Assembly (NCBI RefSeq): GCF_012933445.1
Contig: NZ_JABBNC010000010.1
Span: 181,686-245,685 of the forward strand
Source of the DNA: Actinoplanes sp. TBRC 11911
GTDB lineage: Bacteria; Actinomycetota; Actinomycetes; Mycobacteriales; Micromonosporaceae
Length of the DNA: 64,000 bases
Reading direction: 5' to 3'
The notes beneath the pieces are model-generated. The model was not told the DNA's origin. It made no database searches and saw nothing but the letters and a program-made list of their open reading frames with translations. Below, one piece after another: positions 1 through 7,925 of the stretch; positions within the stretch are counted from its first letter, which is position 1, and every line of letters starts with the position of its first letter. Both the position numbers and the translations under genes were made by a program.

Positions 1-435
1 AAACTTCTCACCGACGCCGGCGGGCGCCGGCAGATCAACCGCGCCGGGCACCCGATGATGTGGCCGATCTTCTGGCCGGGCGACACCGACTTCTCGGACC
101 CGTCGAACACCCGGCACCCGTCGCAGGACATGGCGGGCGACGGCGCGACGATCGCCGCCCAGGTGGCCGCGGTGGTGGAGGCCGCCGGGACGTCCGGCGA
201 CCCGCAGGGCTACGGGCGGACGGTGGCCGCGGAGCTGCTGCCCGACGTGCTGCCGTACGTGATCGGCACCCCGGCCACCTACGGCTTCGCCATCCGCAAC
301 GGCCGGACCATGGCCGACGACGCGCCGGAGTTCATGCTGTCGCTGGTGACCGGCACCTCCGTACAGTCGGGTCTGGGGCCCGCCACGGCCGCGGCGCAGC
401 GGGCCGCCGCCTTCCCGTACGTGGTGCCTGCCTGA
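1..435 (+). CDS. DUF4331 family protein, C-terminal part (5' end outside window)
   Basis: The reading frame is open from the first base and ends at a TGA at 433-435, so this is the last 144 residues of a longer protein. The stretch around 'NGRTMADDAPEFMLSLVTG' near the C-terminus and the preceding 'LLPDVLPYVIGTPATYGF' resemble the end of the DUF4331 family, a group of secreted or cell-surface proteins of unknown role, usually 300-500 residues long. The catalytic or binding role of that family is not known to me, so no function is assigned. It ends 61 bp before the RidA-like gene on the same strand and may share its transcript. Confidence 0.72.
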   Translation, partial: KLLTDAGGRRQINRAGHPMMWPIFWPGDTDFSDPSNTRHPSQDMAGDGATIAAQVAAVVEAAGTSGDPQGYGRTVAAELLPDVLPYVIGTPATYGFAIRNGRTMADDAPEFMLSLVTGTSVQSGLGPATAAAQRAAAFPYVVPA

Positions 436-496
436 ACGGTCCGTGGCGGTCGTCACCCTCGTCGAACCGGGGTGCGCCGAAATCGTCCCAGGGTTC

Positions 497-886
497 ATGA
501 ACACTTTCGAGTATCACGTTCCCTGGGAAGACCTCTACGGCTTCAGCCAGGCGTTACAGGTCGGCGACACGATCTACGTCGCCGGGCAGTTCGCGCACGA
601 CGCGGACGGCACCTTCATCGGCGAGGGCGACTTCGGCACCCAGATCGAGGCCGCCCTGGCGAACCTCGACAAGGTGCTGGCCCACTTCGGTGCCTCCCGG
701 CGTCAGGTCGTGGAGACCACCGTGCTGGTCGTGGGCCTGCGCGACCACTTCGACGCGGCCGCGGCGGCCCACTCCCGGTACTTCGGCACCCACCGTCCGA
801 CCAGCACGATCAGCGGTGTGGTCGCGCTGGCGCTGCCGCAACAACTCGTCGAGATCGGCGCCGTGGTCCGCACCGACAGTCTTTAG
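497..886 (+). CDS. RidA/YjgF family protein
   Basis: This 129-residue protein matches the size and layout of the RidA (YjgF/YER057c/UK114) family, whose classical members hydrolyse reactive enamine/imine intermediates released by PLP enzymes. The core 'VGDTIYVAGQFAHDADG' and the C-terminal 'LVEIGAVV' are typical. The archetypal Arg of active deaminases would lie near 'VVETTVLVVGL' and is not obvious here, so the exact activity is uncertain. The ATG at 497 is preferred because family homology starts there; an upstream in-frame start at 443 only adds a non-conserved 18-residue extension. Its stop overlaps by 4 bp the stop of the convergent flavin oxidase gene (TTAG at 883-886). Confidence 0.8.
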   Translation: MNTFEYHVPWEDLYGFSQALQVGDTIYVAGQFAHDADGTFIGEGDFGTQIEAALANLDKVLAHFGASRRQVVETTVLVVGLRDHFDAAAAAHSRYFGTHRPTSTISGVVALALPQQLVEIGAVVRTDSL

Positions 887-2268
887 GCGGGCTCCACGTT
901 GTGGTTCAGGCGGAACACGTTGTCCGGGTCGACGCGGCGTTTGATCCGCGCGAGCCGGTCGTAGCGTTCCGCGCCGTACGCGAGCCGCACCTGCGCGGCA
1001 GTGGTGGCCTGGTCCTTGGACAGGAAGTTCACCATCCGGCGCTCGTCGAACACCCACGGCGCGAACGTCTCGACCATCCGGTCGAGCCAGCTACCCAGCA
1101 GGTCCGCCTGATCCTGCCCGCCCACCCCGAGACCCCACATCATGTACGGGATTCCGCGGCTCGGTACCGCGTTCGGCACCGCCGGCTCGCGGTCGAGGGC
1201 GCCACCGAGCGCGCGGATCTCCAAGCCCAGCAACGGATTGCCCGAGTCCGGCCCGGCGAACCCGATCAGCGCCTCGAGCACCTCGGGCGTGAACTCGCGC
1301 AGCGTGGTGGTGCGGTCGAAGAACGCCTCCGGCCCGGGCGGATCCAGGTGGATCAGCGCGTTCTGCGTGTACGGCAGGGTCCGCACCCCGTCGATCAGCG
1401 GCTCGGCGACCGCGCGGATCGGGGCGAGCAACCGCTCCCCCTCGGCGGCCTCCCCCAGGTACGAGTAGCGCACGTGCAACACGAACGCACCACGCAGCGG
1501 CTCCGGCAGATCCGGCACCGGCGGGTACCGCAGCACCGCGACGGAGGTGGTGGCCTGCTCCGGCAGGCTGGGCGCCCAGGTGCGCCAGACCCGCAGCACG
1601 TCGGCCATCCGCTCGCCCGCGAAGTGCAGGCCGCCGCCGTAGAACTCGGTGACCGGGAACAGGTCGAACTCGATCGCGGTCACCACGCCCATGTTGCCCT
1701 TGCCGCCGCGCACCGCCCAGAACAGATCCGGATCGGAATCGGCGGTGACCTGCCGTAGCTGCCCGTCGGCGGTGACGATCTCGACGAGGTGCACGTGGTC
1801 GGCGGCGTACCCTTCGGATCGGCCGAACACCGGGCTCTGCCCGCCGCCCAGGGTGTAACCGATCGCGCTGACCGTCGGCGCGGACCCGCTCATCGGGGCC
1901 AGCCCGTGCTCGGCGGCCGCGGCCACCGCCGCCGCCCAGAGCACGCCGGCCTCCACCCGCGCCCGCCGGTTCGGCGCGTCGATCCGCACACCGTCCATCC
2001 GGGACGTGTTGATCAGGACGGCACCCCGCACGTCCTTGGCGGCCTGGTGCCCGCTGGCCCGCACCGCGACCGGCATCCGGTGCCGGGCGGCGAAGCGAAC
2101 GGCGGCCTGCACGTCGGCCACGCTCGTCACGCCGACGGCGAGCGCCGGGCGAAGCGGCAGGTTCAGGTTGAACGAAACCACCTCGGCGTCGTAGCCGTCG
2201 TCGCCGGGCTCCAGCACCGGCCCGGTCACGGTTTCGCGCAGTGCGGCGGCGGAAAATGGCTCTGTCAT
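883..2268 (-). CDS. FAD-binding oxidoreductase, BBE-type (berberine bridge enzyme-like)
   Basis: The 461-residue protein has the FAD-binding PCMH fold at residues 35-210, with the conserved 'SGH' (His74) that typically anchors FAD through an 8-alpha-histidyl bond, and a C-terminal BBE motif 'DPDNVFRLNHNV'. Such oxidases act on alcohols, sugars or secondary metabolites with oxygen as acceptor; the substrate cannot be told from sequence. The 'GYTLGGGQSPVFGRSEGY' segment replaces the Cys used by bicovalent members, so single covalent attachment is inferred. The ATG at 2268 is chosen because GGGGGA lies at a good distance before it; an ATG 12 bp further upstream lies before that ribosome site. 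It is convergent with the RidA-like gene and divergent from the binding-protein gene. Confidence 0.88.
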   Translation of the reverse strand: MTEPFSAAALRETVTGPVLEPGDDGYDAEVVSFNLNLPLRPALAVGVTSVADVQAAVRFAARHRMPVAVRASGHQAAKDVRGAVLINTSRMDGVRIDAPNRRARVEAGVLWAAAVAAAAEHGLAPMSGSAPTVSAIGYTLGGGQSPVFGRSEGYAADHVHLVEIVTADGQLRQVTADSDPDLFWAVRGGKGNMGVVTAIEFDLFPVTEFYGGGLHFAGERMADVLRVWRTWAPSLPEQATTSVAVLRYPPVPDLPEPLRGAFVLHVRYSYLGEAAEGERLLAPIRAVAEPLIDGVRTLPYTQNALIHLDPPGPEAFFDRTTTLREFTPEVLEALIGFAGPDSGNPLLGLEIRALGGALDREPAVPNAVPSRGIPYMMWGLGVGGQDQADLLGSWLDRMVETFAPWVFDERRMVNFLSKDQATTAAQVRLAYGAERYDRLARIKRRVDPDNVFRLNHNVEPA

Positions 2269-2446
2269 TGCTTCCCCCATTTACCCAGTTCTCTGGCGTC
2301 GGGGACGAGGCTAACCAGGGAAAACCCGCTCCCCAACATGAGAACAACCATTCCGGCGCGGGTGAACCGAGGTCCCCGAAAATCGTCATTTACGGACGCC
2401 GTTCGATGCCTGTGGCGCGCGCGCCGGACCGCGTACGGTCAATGTC

Positions 2447-4174
2447 GTGGCCTCGCCAAGAGTGACGGTGGCCGCCGGCGTCGTCGTCGCGCTCGGCGTG
2501 ACGGCAGGTGCGTGCCAGGACGACACGAAACGCGGCGAAACGCCCTCCGGTTTCAACGCGGCACTCACGACGGTCGTGAATCCGAGCGCGGCCAGGGGCG
2601 GAACGCTCAACCTCTGGTCGGCCCAGGACGCCGATTCGTGGGATCCGGCGCGCGGATACCTGTCGTTGGTCTGGAACATGAATCGGCTCTACACCCGAAA
2701 GCTCGTCGACTACGCGGGCCCGGCCGGCCCGGACGGCGGGAAGCTGGTTCCGGACCTGGCCGCGGCCGAGCCCCGGATCAGCGCGGACAAGCGCACCTAT
2801 ACGTTCACGTTGCGGGACGGGCTGAAGTGGGACGACGGGTCACCGATCACCACACGCGACATCAAGTACGGGATCGAGCGGTCCTGGGCCACCAAGGTGA
2901 TCACCGGCGGGCCGTATTACCTGCCGCACATTTTGGACAACGGTCAGCACTACCCCGGCCCGTACGAGGACCGGGACCCGGCCCGGCTGGGGCTGCGATC
3001 GGTGCGGACGCCGGACGACAAGACCATCACGTTCTCGCTGGCCGCGCCCGATCCCGATTTCCTCTATCTGCTGGCCATGCCGGCGGCCGGGCCGGTACCG
3101 CGCGCACGGGACACCGGGGCGCGATACGGGGCGAGGCCGGCCTCGTCCGGTCCGTACATGTTCGACGACATCCGGCCGGGCCGGTCGGCGCGGCTCGTGC
3201 GCAACCCCCGCTGGGATCCGGCGACCGACCCGATACGCAAGGCCCTGCCCGACGCTGTCGACTTCACCGTCACGACCAACCAGGACGACCTGGACCGCCG
3301 GCTGCTGGCGGGGACGGTCGATCTCGACATCGGAGGGCTCGGCGTGCAGGCGGCGGCGCGCAGCAGAGTGCTCGCGGACCCGCGGTTGATGTCGCACGCC
3401 GATGCTGTCGCGGGCGGATACCTGTGGTTCGCCGCGCTGGTCCCCGCGGTCGCGCCGTTCGGCGACATCGCCTGCCGCCGCGCGGTGATGTACGCCGCCG
3501 ACCTGGCAAGCATCCAGGCGGCGCGCGGCGGGCCGTTCGCCGGGACGATCGCCACCAGCATGCTGCCGTCCGGCACCCCGGTACCGGAGCCGGACTACGA
3601 CCCGTACCAGCACAAGCAAGGCAAACCGCGGATCGACCTGGCGTTGCGCGAGCTCCGCTCCTGCGGCAAACCGAACGGGTTCGGCACCACGATCGCCGTG
3701 CTCACCGACGCGGGCGCCGTCCGGGTCGCGGAGGCGTTGCAGGCGGCGCTCAAGAAGGTCAACATCAACGCGAAGATCGACCGGTACGCCCTGGCCGAGG
3801 ACTCGTCGCAGGGCGGCTCGCCGAACATGGTGCGGGAAAAGGGTTACGGCATCATCATCAGCAGCTTCGCGCCGGACTATCCGACGGGCGGCGGTCTGCT
3901 GGAGCCCCTGGCCAACGGCGACGCGATCCAGCAGAACGGCAACACCAACCGCGCGGAGATCAACGACCCGTCCATCAACGAACTGTTCGACGCGGCGGCG
4001 ACCGCAAGCGACCCGGCGTCCCTTTACCGCAGGATCAACCACAAGGTGATGGAAGGCGCCTATTACTTGCCGTTCACGCTCGACGTGGCGCTGACTTACC
4101 GCAACCCCCGCCTGACGAACGTCCACGTCCAGGCCGGAGCGATCGACATCCAGGCGCTGGGCGTTCATAAATAG
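2447..4174 (+). CDS. ABC transporter substrate-binding lipoprotein, family 5 (oligopeptide/nickel type)
   Basis: This 575-residue protein has an N-terminal hydrophobic signal (residues 5-22) ending in 'TAGAC', a loose lipobox that would lipidate Cys23 and tether the protein outside the membrane. The body follows the SBP_bac_5 pattern: 'GGTLNLW' start of the mature domain, 'PDLAAAEPRISADKRTYTFTL' and 'LKWDDGSPITTRDIKYGIER', which are hallmarks of DppA/OppA-like peptide binders. No permease or ATPase gene lies nearby, so it must work with a transporter encoded elsewhere or serve as a sensor. The start is a GTG at 2447 without a clear ribosome site; a GTG at 2462 is a possible alternative. Confidence 0.88.
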   Translation: MASPRVTVAAGVVVALGVTAGACQDDTKRGETPSGFNAALTTVVNPSAARGGTLNLWSAQDADSWDPARGYLSLVWNMNRLYTRKLVDYAGPAGPDGGKLVPDLAAAEPRISADKRTYTFTLRDGLKWDDGSPITTRDIKYGIERSWATKVITGGPYYLPHILDNGQHYPGPYEDRDPARLGLRSVRTPDDKTITFSLAAPDPDFLYLLAMPAAGPVPRARDTGARYGARPASSGPYMFDDIRPGRSARLVRNPRWDPATDPIRKALPDAVDFTVTTNQDDLDRRLLAGTVDLDIGGLGVQAAARSRVLADPRLMSHADAVAGGYLWFAALVPAVAPFGDIACRRAVMYAADLASIQAARGGPFAGTIATSMLPSGTPVPEPDYDPYQHKQGKPRIDLALRELRSCGKPNGFGTTIAVLTDAGAVRVAEALQAALKKVNINAKIDRYALAEDSSQGGSPNMVREKGYGIIISSFAPDYPTGGGLLEPLANGDAIQQNGNTNRAEINDPSINELFDAAATASDPASLYRRINHKVMEGAYYLPFTLDVALTYRNPRLTNVHVQAGAIDIQALGVHK

Positions 4175-4333
4175 CGCCTGGCTGTCCACGAAATTCATCG
4201 CCAACCATGAGAGGTACGCCTCCGCCGGTCCCCGACCGCACCACACCGCCCCCGGCTCCGCCGCTGCCGCCGCGACCCGCTGCCAGGCAAGGCCGCGGCG
4301 CGCCGCACGCGCCACCGCGTTGTACGCCATACA

Positions 4334-4466
4334 CCCACACCGCGCATATCCGATATTTCCGGCGACCGAAGCGAGAGTCGACCGGGCCACCGGGCCACCG
4401 GGCTCAGCGACCAAACCCGCGGCGCTTCCAATCCGTGGAACGCTCGGCCACGTACTGAGACCGGCG
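4334..4466 (+). repeat. Direct repeat, copy 1 (about 133 bp)
   Basis: This segment starts at 'CCCACACCGCGCATATCC' and ends at 'CGTACTGAGACCGGCG'. It is matched over its length, with scattered substitutions, by the segment at 4536-4666. It contains three GGGCCAC-type units. No coding potential is seen. Confidence 0.75.
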
Positions 4467-4535
4467 CGCCCGTAGCAGACCGGCGCCGGGCGGAGGCCCG
4501 TACGCCATACGCCCCCGGCCCCGCCGACACCCGCG

Positions 4536-4666
4536 CCCACACCGCGCATATCCGATATTTCCGGTGACTGAAACGAGAGTCGACTGGGCCGCCGGGCCGC
4601 CGGGCCGCCGAGCAACCCGCGGCGCTCCCAATCCGTGGGACTCGCAGCCACGTACTGAGACCGGCG
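4536..4666 (+). repeat. Direct repeat, copy 2 (about 131 bp)
   Basis: This is the second copy of the segment at 4334-4466, offset by about 200 bp. It begins with 'CCCACACCGCGCATATCC', contains a run of GGGCCGCC units in place of GGGCCAC units, and ends in the same 'CGTACTGAGACCGGCG'. The pair suggests a local duplication followed by divergence. Confidence 0.75.
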
Positions 4667-4692
4667 GCCACGTCCTGGACCCAGCGTCCGCG

Positions 4693-4857
4693 ATGTGGGA
4701 CTCCCGTCCATTGTGGAGCAATTTTTGCCCGATAATGCGGCTTTCGCGCGGCAGGTTTTCCGGGCCAGATGTGAACCTTGGAGAGTTATGGCTCGTATGT
4801 GGGCACAACTCTCCAAGGTTCGCGAAAAGCTCACGATGTGGCCGCGACGTCCCACAT
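4693..4857 (+). repeat. Outer stem-loop repeat, copy C (165 bp, uninterrupted)
   Basis: The element is bounded by perfect 9-bp inverted ends, ATGTGGGAC (4693-4701) and GTCCCACAT (4849-4857). Inside is a perfect 14-bp inverted repeat, AACCTTGGAGAGTT (4774-4787) and AACTCTCCAAGGTT (4807-4820), around a 19-nt loop. The loop reads ATGGCTCGTATGTGGGCAC and is nearly identical to the loops at 20.83 kb and 33.67 kb. It encodes no plausible protein. This copy is shorter than the others on the left side and shows the element without an insertion. Confidence 0.85.
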
Positions 4858-5028
4858 AGCGGGAACCCTCCCCCGGATCCCCTGCCGCAGAGATCAACGC
4901 GCGATCATGGTGATCCCGTATCCGCGGCCGGCGGACTGTCCCGCGTGGCCGGCGACCCGTCCGGCGTGGCCGGCGTCTGACCAGTTCGTCCACTGGCGCG
5001 TCACCTGCGTGACGGATCGCCAAGACCG

Positions 5029-5130
5029 AACTGTCCGACGTGACCGGCGAACTGCCCGTCGCGGCCGGGAACTGTCCGACGCGGCCGGGAACTGTCCGGC
5101 GCGGCGGGCGAAATGTCCGGCATGGCCTCG
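5029..5130 (+). repeat. Tandem array of about 20-bp units
   Basis: Five head-to-tail units of 20-21 bp start at 5029, 5050, 5070, 5090 and 5111. A consensus is AACTGTCCGACGCGGCCGGG. More diverged units can be traced upstream to about 4920. The array sits between the outer repeat copy C and the 3' end of the first LAL gene. Confidence 0.7.
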
Positions 5131-5168
5131 CCGCCGCGCCCGGGCCCGGCCCGTCGCGGCCGGCCGGC

Positions 5169-7883
5169 TCAGGTGAGACCCCGGCGCGACGTGATGCCGG
5201 TCTTTGTGAAGATCTTGTGCAAGTGGTACTCGACCGTGCGGGCGCTCATGAACAACCGGATGCCGATCTCGGCGTTGGACAGGCCCTCGCCGGCCAGCCG
5301 GGCGATCTGCGACTCGCGGGCGGTCAGGTCGGTGCCGACCGCCGGGGCCCGCCGGGGTGCGGCCGCGCCGGTGGCCCGCAACTCGCGGCCGGCCCGCGCC
5401 GCGAACGCCTCGACGCCCATGCCGGTGAACAACTCATGGGCCGTCCGCAGCTGGTCACGCGCGTCGATACGGCGGCGTCCGCGGCGCAGCGCCTCGCCGT
5501 ACAGGAGATGCGCGCGGGCCAGCTCGAACCGCAGCGACGTCCGGCCGAGGTGATCGATCGCGGTGCGGTACAACGATTCCGCCTCGTCGCCGTCGCACAG
5601 CAGGGCCCGCGAGCGCGCCTCGACGCCGCGAGCCCAGTCGGTGCCGGCACCCTCGGTGGTGGCGGCCAGCCGGTCGTACGCCTGGAACGCGAGTTTGCGG
5701 TGATTCGTCCGGACCGCGGCCTCGACCAGTTCGGCGGGCGCCCATTGGCCGGTGACGCCGGGCGCGGGCGGGTCGGCGCACACCCGGACGGCGGCCTCCC
5801 GCGCCTCCTGGTAGCGGCCCAGCCCGTTGCCGAGAACGGCCCGGCACCAGTCCCCGACCGACAGGCCCACGCCCTCGCGCCGCGCCGTCACCTCGTCGGT
5901 GGTGTCCCGGGCCAGCCGATCGAACACCGCCGGATCGCCGCGCCAGGCCGCGACCATGAGCCCGCCATAGTTCGTGACCTGCAGGCCGGTGGCCGCGATG
6001 ATCGTGGCGACCTCCTCGCTGCGGTGCTCGGCGTCGGTCACCTCGCCGGCCAGCACGTGCATCGTGGCCCGCGTGCTCAGCGCGAGCGGCAGCACGGCGA
6101 GCGCCCCGGATTCGCGGGCCACCCGCACATAACGCTCCGCGAGCAGCACGCCGGAGCGGTCGTCCCACATGCCGAGCGCGACGATGAACGCCAGCCACAG
6201 CCACCGGAGCTCGTCCTCGACGGAGACGTCGTCCTCGGCGAACACCCGGACCGCCTCGCGCATCACCTCGCCCGCGGCGCCGTCGCCGGTGTAGTGCAGG
6301 GCGAGCGCGTCGAGCAGGACGTCCGCGGCCCGCGGCCGTCCCGGTGCGGGCGCCGCCGCGCGGGCCGCCGCGGCGGCCTCGGCCAGCCGGGGTCCCTCGG
6401 CCAGCCGCCCGGCGAACATGGCCGCGGAGATCGCCTGCAGGAAGGTCTCCCGGGCCAGCTCGGTATCCCAGGGCTCGAGCCGCCCGGCGGCCTCGATCAG
6501 CATGCCGGCCGCGCGGTCACCCCGGCTCATGGTGAAGGCGATCTCGGCGCCGAGCAGCGTCGCGCGGGCGCGTTGCCGGTCGTCCATCGGGCCGGACGCG
6601 GCGGCGGCCAGCAGCGCGTGCGCGGTGTCCGGGTCCCCGGCGTCGTTGCGGGCCGCGGCCGCGGTGAGCAGGCGCCGGACCCGCCGGGCCGGATCGGGGG
6701 TCAGGGCGGCGGCGCGTTGCAGGAAGGCGGCGGCCGCGGCCATTCCGCCGCGGGTCCGCGCGCGGCCCGCGGACCGTTCGAGTTCGTCGGCGACCCGCTC
6801 GTCGGGGCCGTCGGTGGCGTGCGCGAGGTGCCAGGCACGCCGATCCGGGTCGGCCGCGGCATCGGTCACGTCGGCCAGCGCCCGGTGCACCGTCCGGAGT
6901 TCCTCGGGTGCGGCGGCCTGGTAGACGGCGGAGCGTACGAGGGGATGGCGGAACCTGGTCCGGGCGCCGAACCGCACCAGGTCGCCGGCGGCCGCGCCCG
7001 CCCCGGGGCCGGCCGTGTTACCCAGGCGCAGGGCGGCGCGCGACAGCAGCAGCGGATCGCCGGCCGGCTCGGCCGCGGCGATCACCAGGAGTTGCCGGAC
7101 CTGCGGCGGCAGCAGGTGCAGCCGCATCCGGAAGATCTCCTCGAGGCGTGCCGGCACGGTCTGCGGACCGCCGTTCGCCTGGCCGGTCTCGCGGGGCAGT
7201 TCCAGCAGCGCGAGGGGGTTGCCGCCGGCCTCGGCGATGATCCGGTCGCGGATCTGCTCGTCGAGCAGGCCGGGCGACGACGCGCGGAGCAGTTCGCGGG
7301 CGGCGTCGTCCGGCAGGCCGGTGACCTCGAGGTGCGGCAGGCCGGCGAAGTCCGAGGTCACGTCCGCCGGGCAGCGCACGCCGAAGACGAAACCGATGGG
7401 CTCGACGAGAAGCCGGCGGGCCACGAAGGTGAGCACCTGGGCCGAGGCGCGGTCGAGCCACTGGGCGTCGTCCACCACGCACAGCAGCGGTTGCTGGTCG
7501 GCGGCCGCGGCGAGCAGCCCGAGCACGGCGAGCCCGACCAGGAAGCGGTCCGGCGGCGGGCCGCCGCGGATGCCGAACGCCGTCATCAGCGCTGCCCGCT
7601 GCGGGTGCGGCAGGCCGTCGGTGAGCGGCAGGAACGGCTGGCAGAGCTGATGCAGCGCCGCGTAGGTCAGCTCCATCTCCGACTGGACGCTGGTCACCGG
7701 CACGACCCGGCAGCCGGCGGCGTTGCCGATCAGGTATTCGAGCAGGGCGGACTTGCCCACCCCGGCCTCGCCGAGCAGCACCAGCGTGCGGCTCTGCCCG
7801 GCGCGTACGGCATCGAGCAGGTGATCGAGACGCCGGCACTCGGTCGCGCGGCCGAGCGGCGTGTCCCCCGGGGCAGGTCGCAT
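5169..7883 (-). CDS. LuxR-family LAL regulator (AAA ATPase + TPR-like + HTH)
   Basis: The 904-residue protein has the full LAL layout: Walker A 'GEAGVGKS' at residues 38-45, Walker B 'LLCVVDD' near 133-139, a long alpha-helical TPR-like middle region, and a C-terminal LuxR DNA-binding domain from about residue 845 ('LTARESQIARLAGEGLSNAE'). LAL proteins are large ATP-dependent transcriptional activators, often of secondary metabolism or sugar use in actinomycetes. The start ATG at 7883 places the ATPase near the N-terminus as usual. It lies 42 bp downstream of the second LAL gene on the same strand, so the two may be co-transcribed. No obvious target operon adjoins it. Confidence 0.92.
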   Translation of the reverse strand: MRPAPGDTPLGRATECRRLDHLLDAVRAGQSRTLVLLGEAGVGKSALLEYLIGNAAGCRVVPVTSVQSEMELTYAALHQLCQPFLPLTDGLPHPQRAALMTAFGIRGGPPPDRFLVGLAVLGLLAAAADQQPLLCVVDDAQWLDRASAQVLTFVARRLLVEPIGFVFGVRCPADVTSDFAGLPHLEVTGLPDDAARELLRASSPGLLDEQIRDRIIAEAGGNPLALLELPRETGQANGGPQTVPARLEEIFRMRLHLLPPQVRQLLVIAAAEPAGDPLLLSRAALRLGNTAGPGAGAAAGDLVRFGARTRFRHPLVRSAVYQAAAPEELRTVHRALADVTDAAADPDRRAWHLAHATDGPDERVADELERSAGRARTRGGMAAAAAFLQRAAALTPDPARRVRRLLTAAAARNDAGDPDTAHALLAAAASGPMDDRQRARATLLGAEIAFTMSRGDRAAGMLIEAAGRLEPWDTELARETFLQAISAAMFAGRLAEGPRLAEAAAAARAAAPAPGRPRAADVLLDALALHYTGDGAAGEVMREAVRVFAEDDVSVEDELRWLWLAFIVALGMWDDRSGVLLAERYVRVARESGALAVLPLALSTRATMHVLAGEVTDAEHRSEEVATIIAATGLQVTNYGGLMVAAWRGDPAVFDRLARDTTDEVTARREGVGLSVGDWCRAVLGNGLGRYQEAREAAVRVCADPPAPGVTGQWAPAELVEAAVRTNHRKLAFQAYDRLAATTEGAGTDWARGVEARSRALLCDGDEAESLYRTAIDHLGRTSLRFELARAHLLYGEALRRGRRRIDARDQLRTAHELFTGMGVEAFAARAGRELRATGAAAPRRAPAVGTDLTARESQIARLAGEGLSNAEIGIRLFMSARTVEYHLHKIFTKTGITSRRGLT

Positions 7884-7925
7884 CGCCCCTCCCGGATGCC
7901 GACCTTTGACCTAGGGGCCACTCTT

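Larger units (their letters stand above)
4175..5168. other. Gene-free repeat-rich interval
   Basis: No reading frame here has coding character. The interval holds a duplicated 131-133 bp segment, one copy of the outer stem-loop repeat, and an array of about 20-bp units running to just past the end of the first LAL regulator gene. Short hexanucleotide runs of GGGCCG/GGCCAC type occur inside the duplicated segment. These are listed separately. Confidence 0.7.

Noticed and set aside
2840..5023. A 727-codon minus-strand open frame
   Set aside because: It is antisense to the binding-protein gene and runs through the repeat block; composition is not protein-like.
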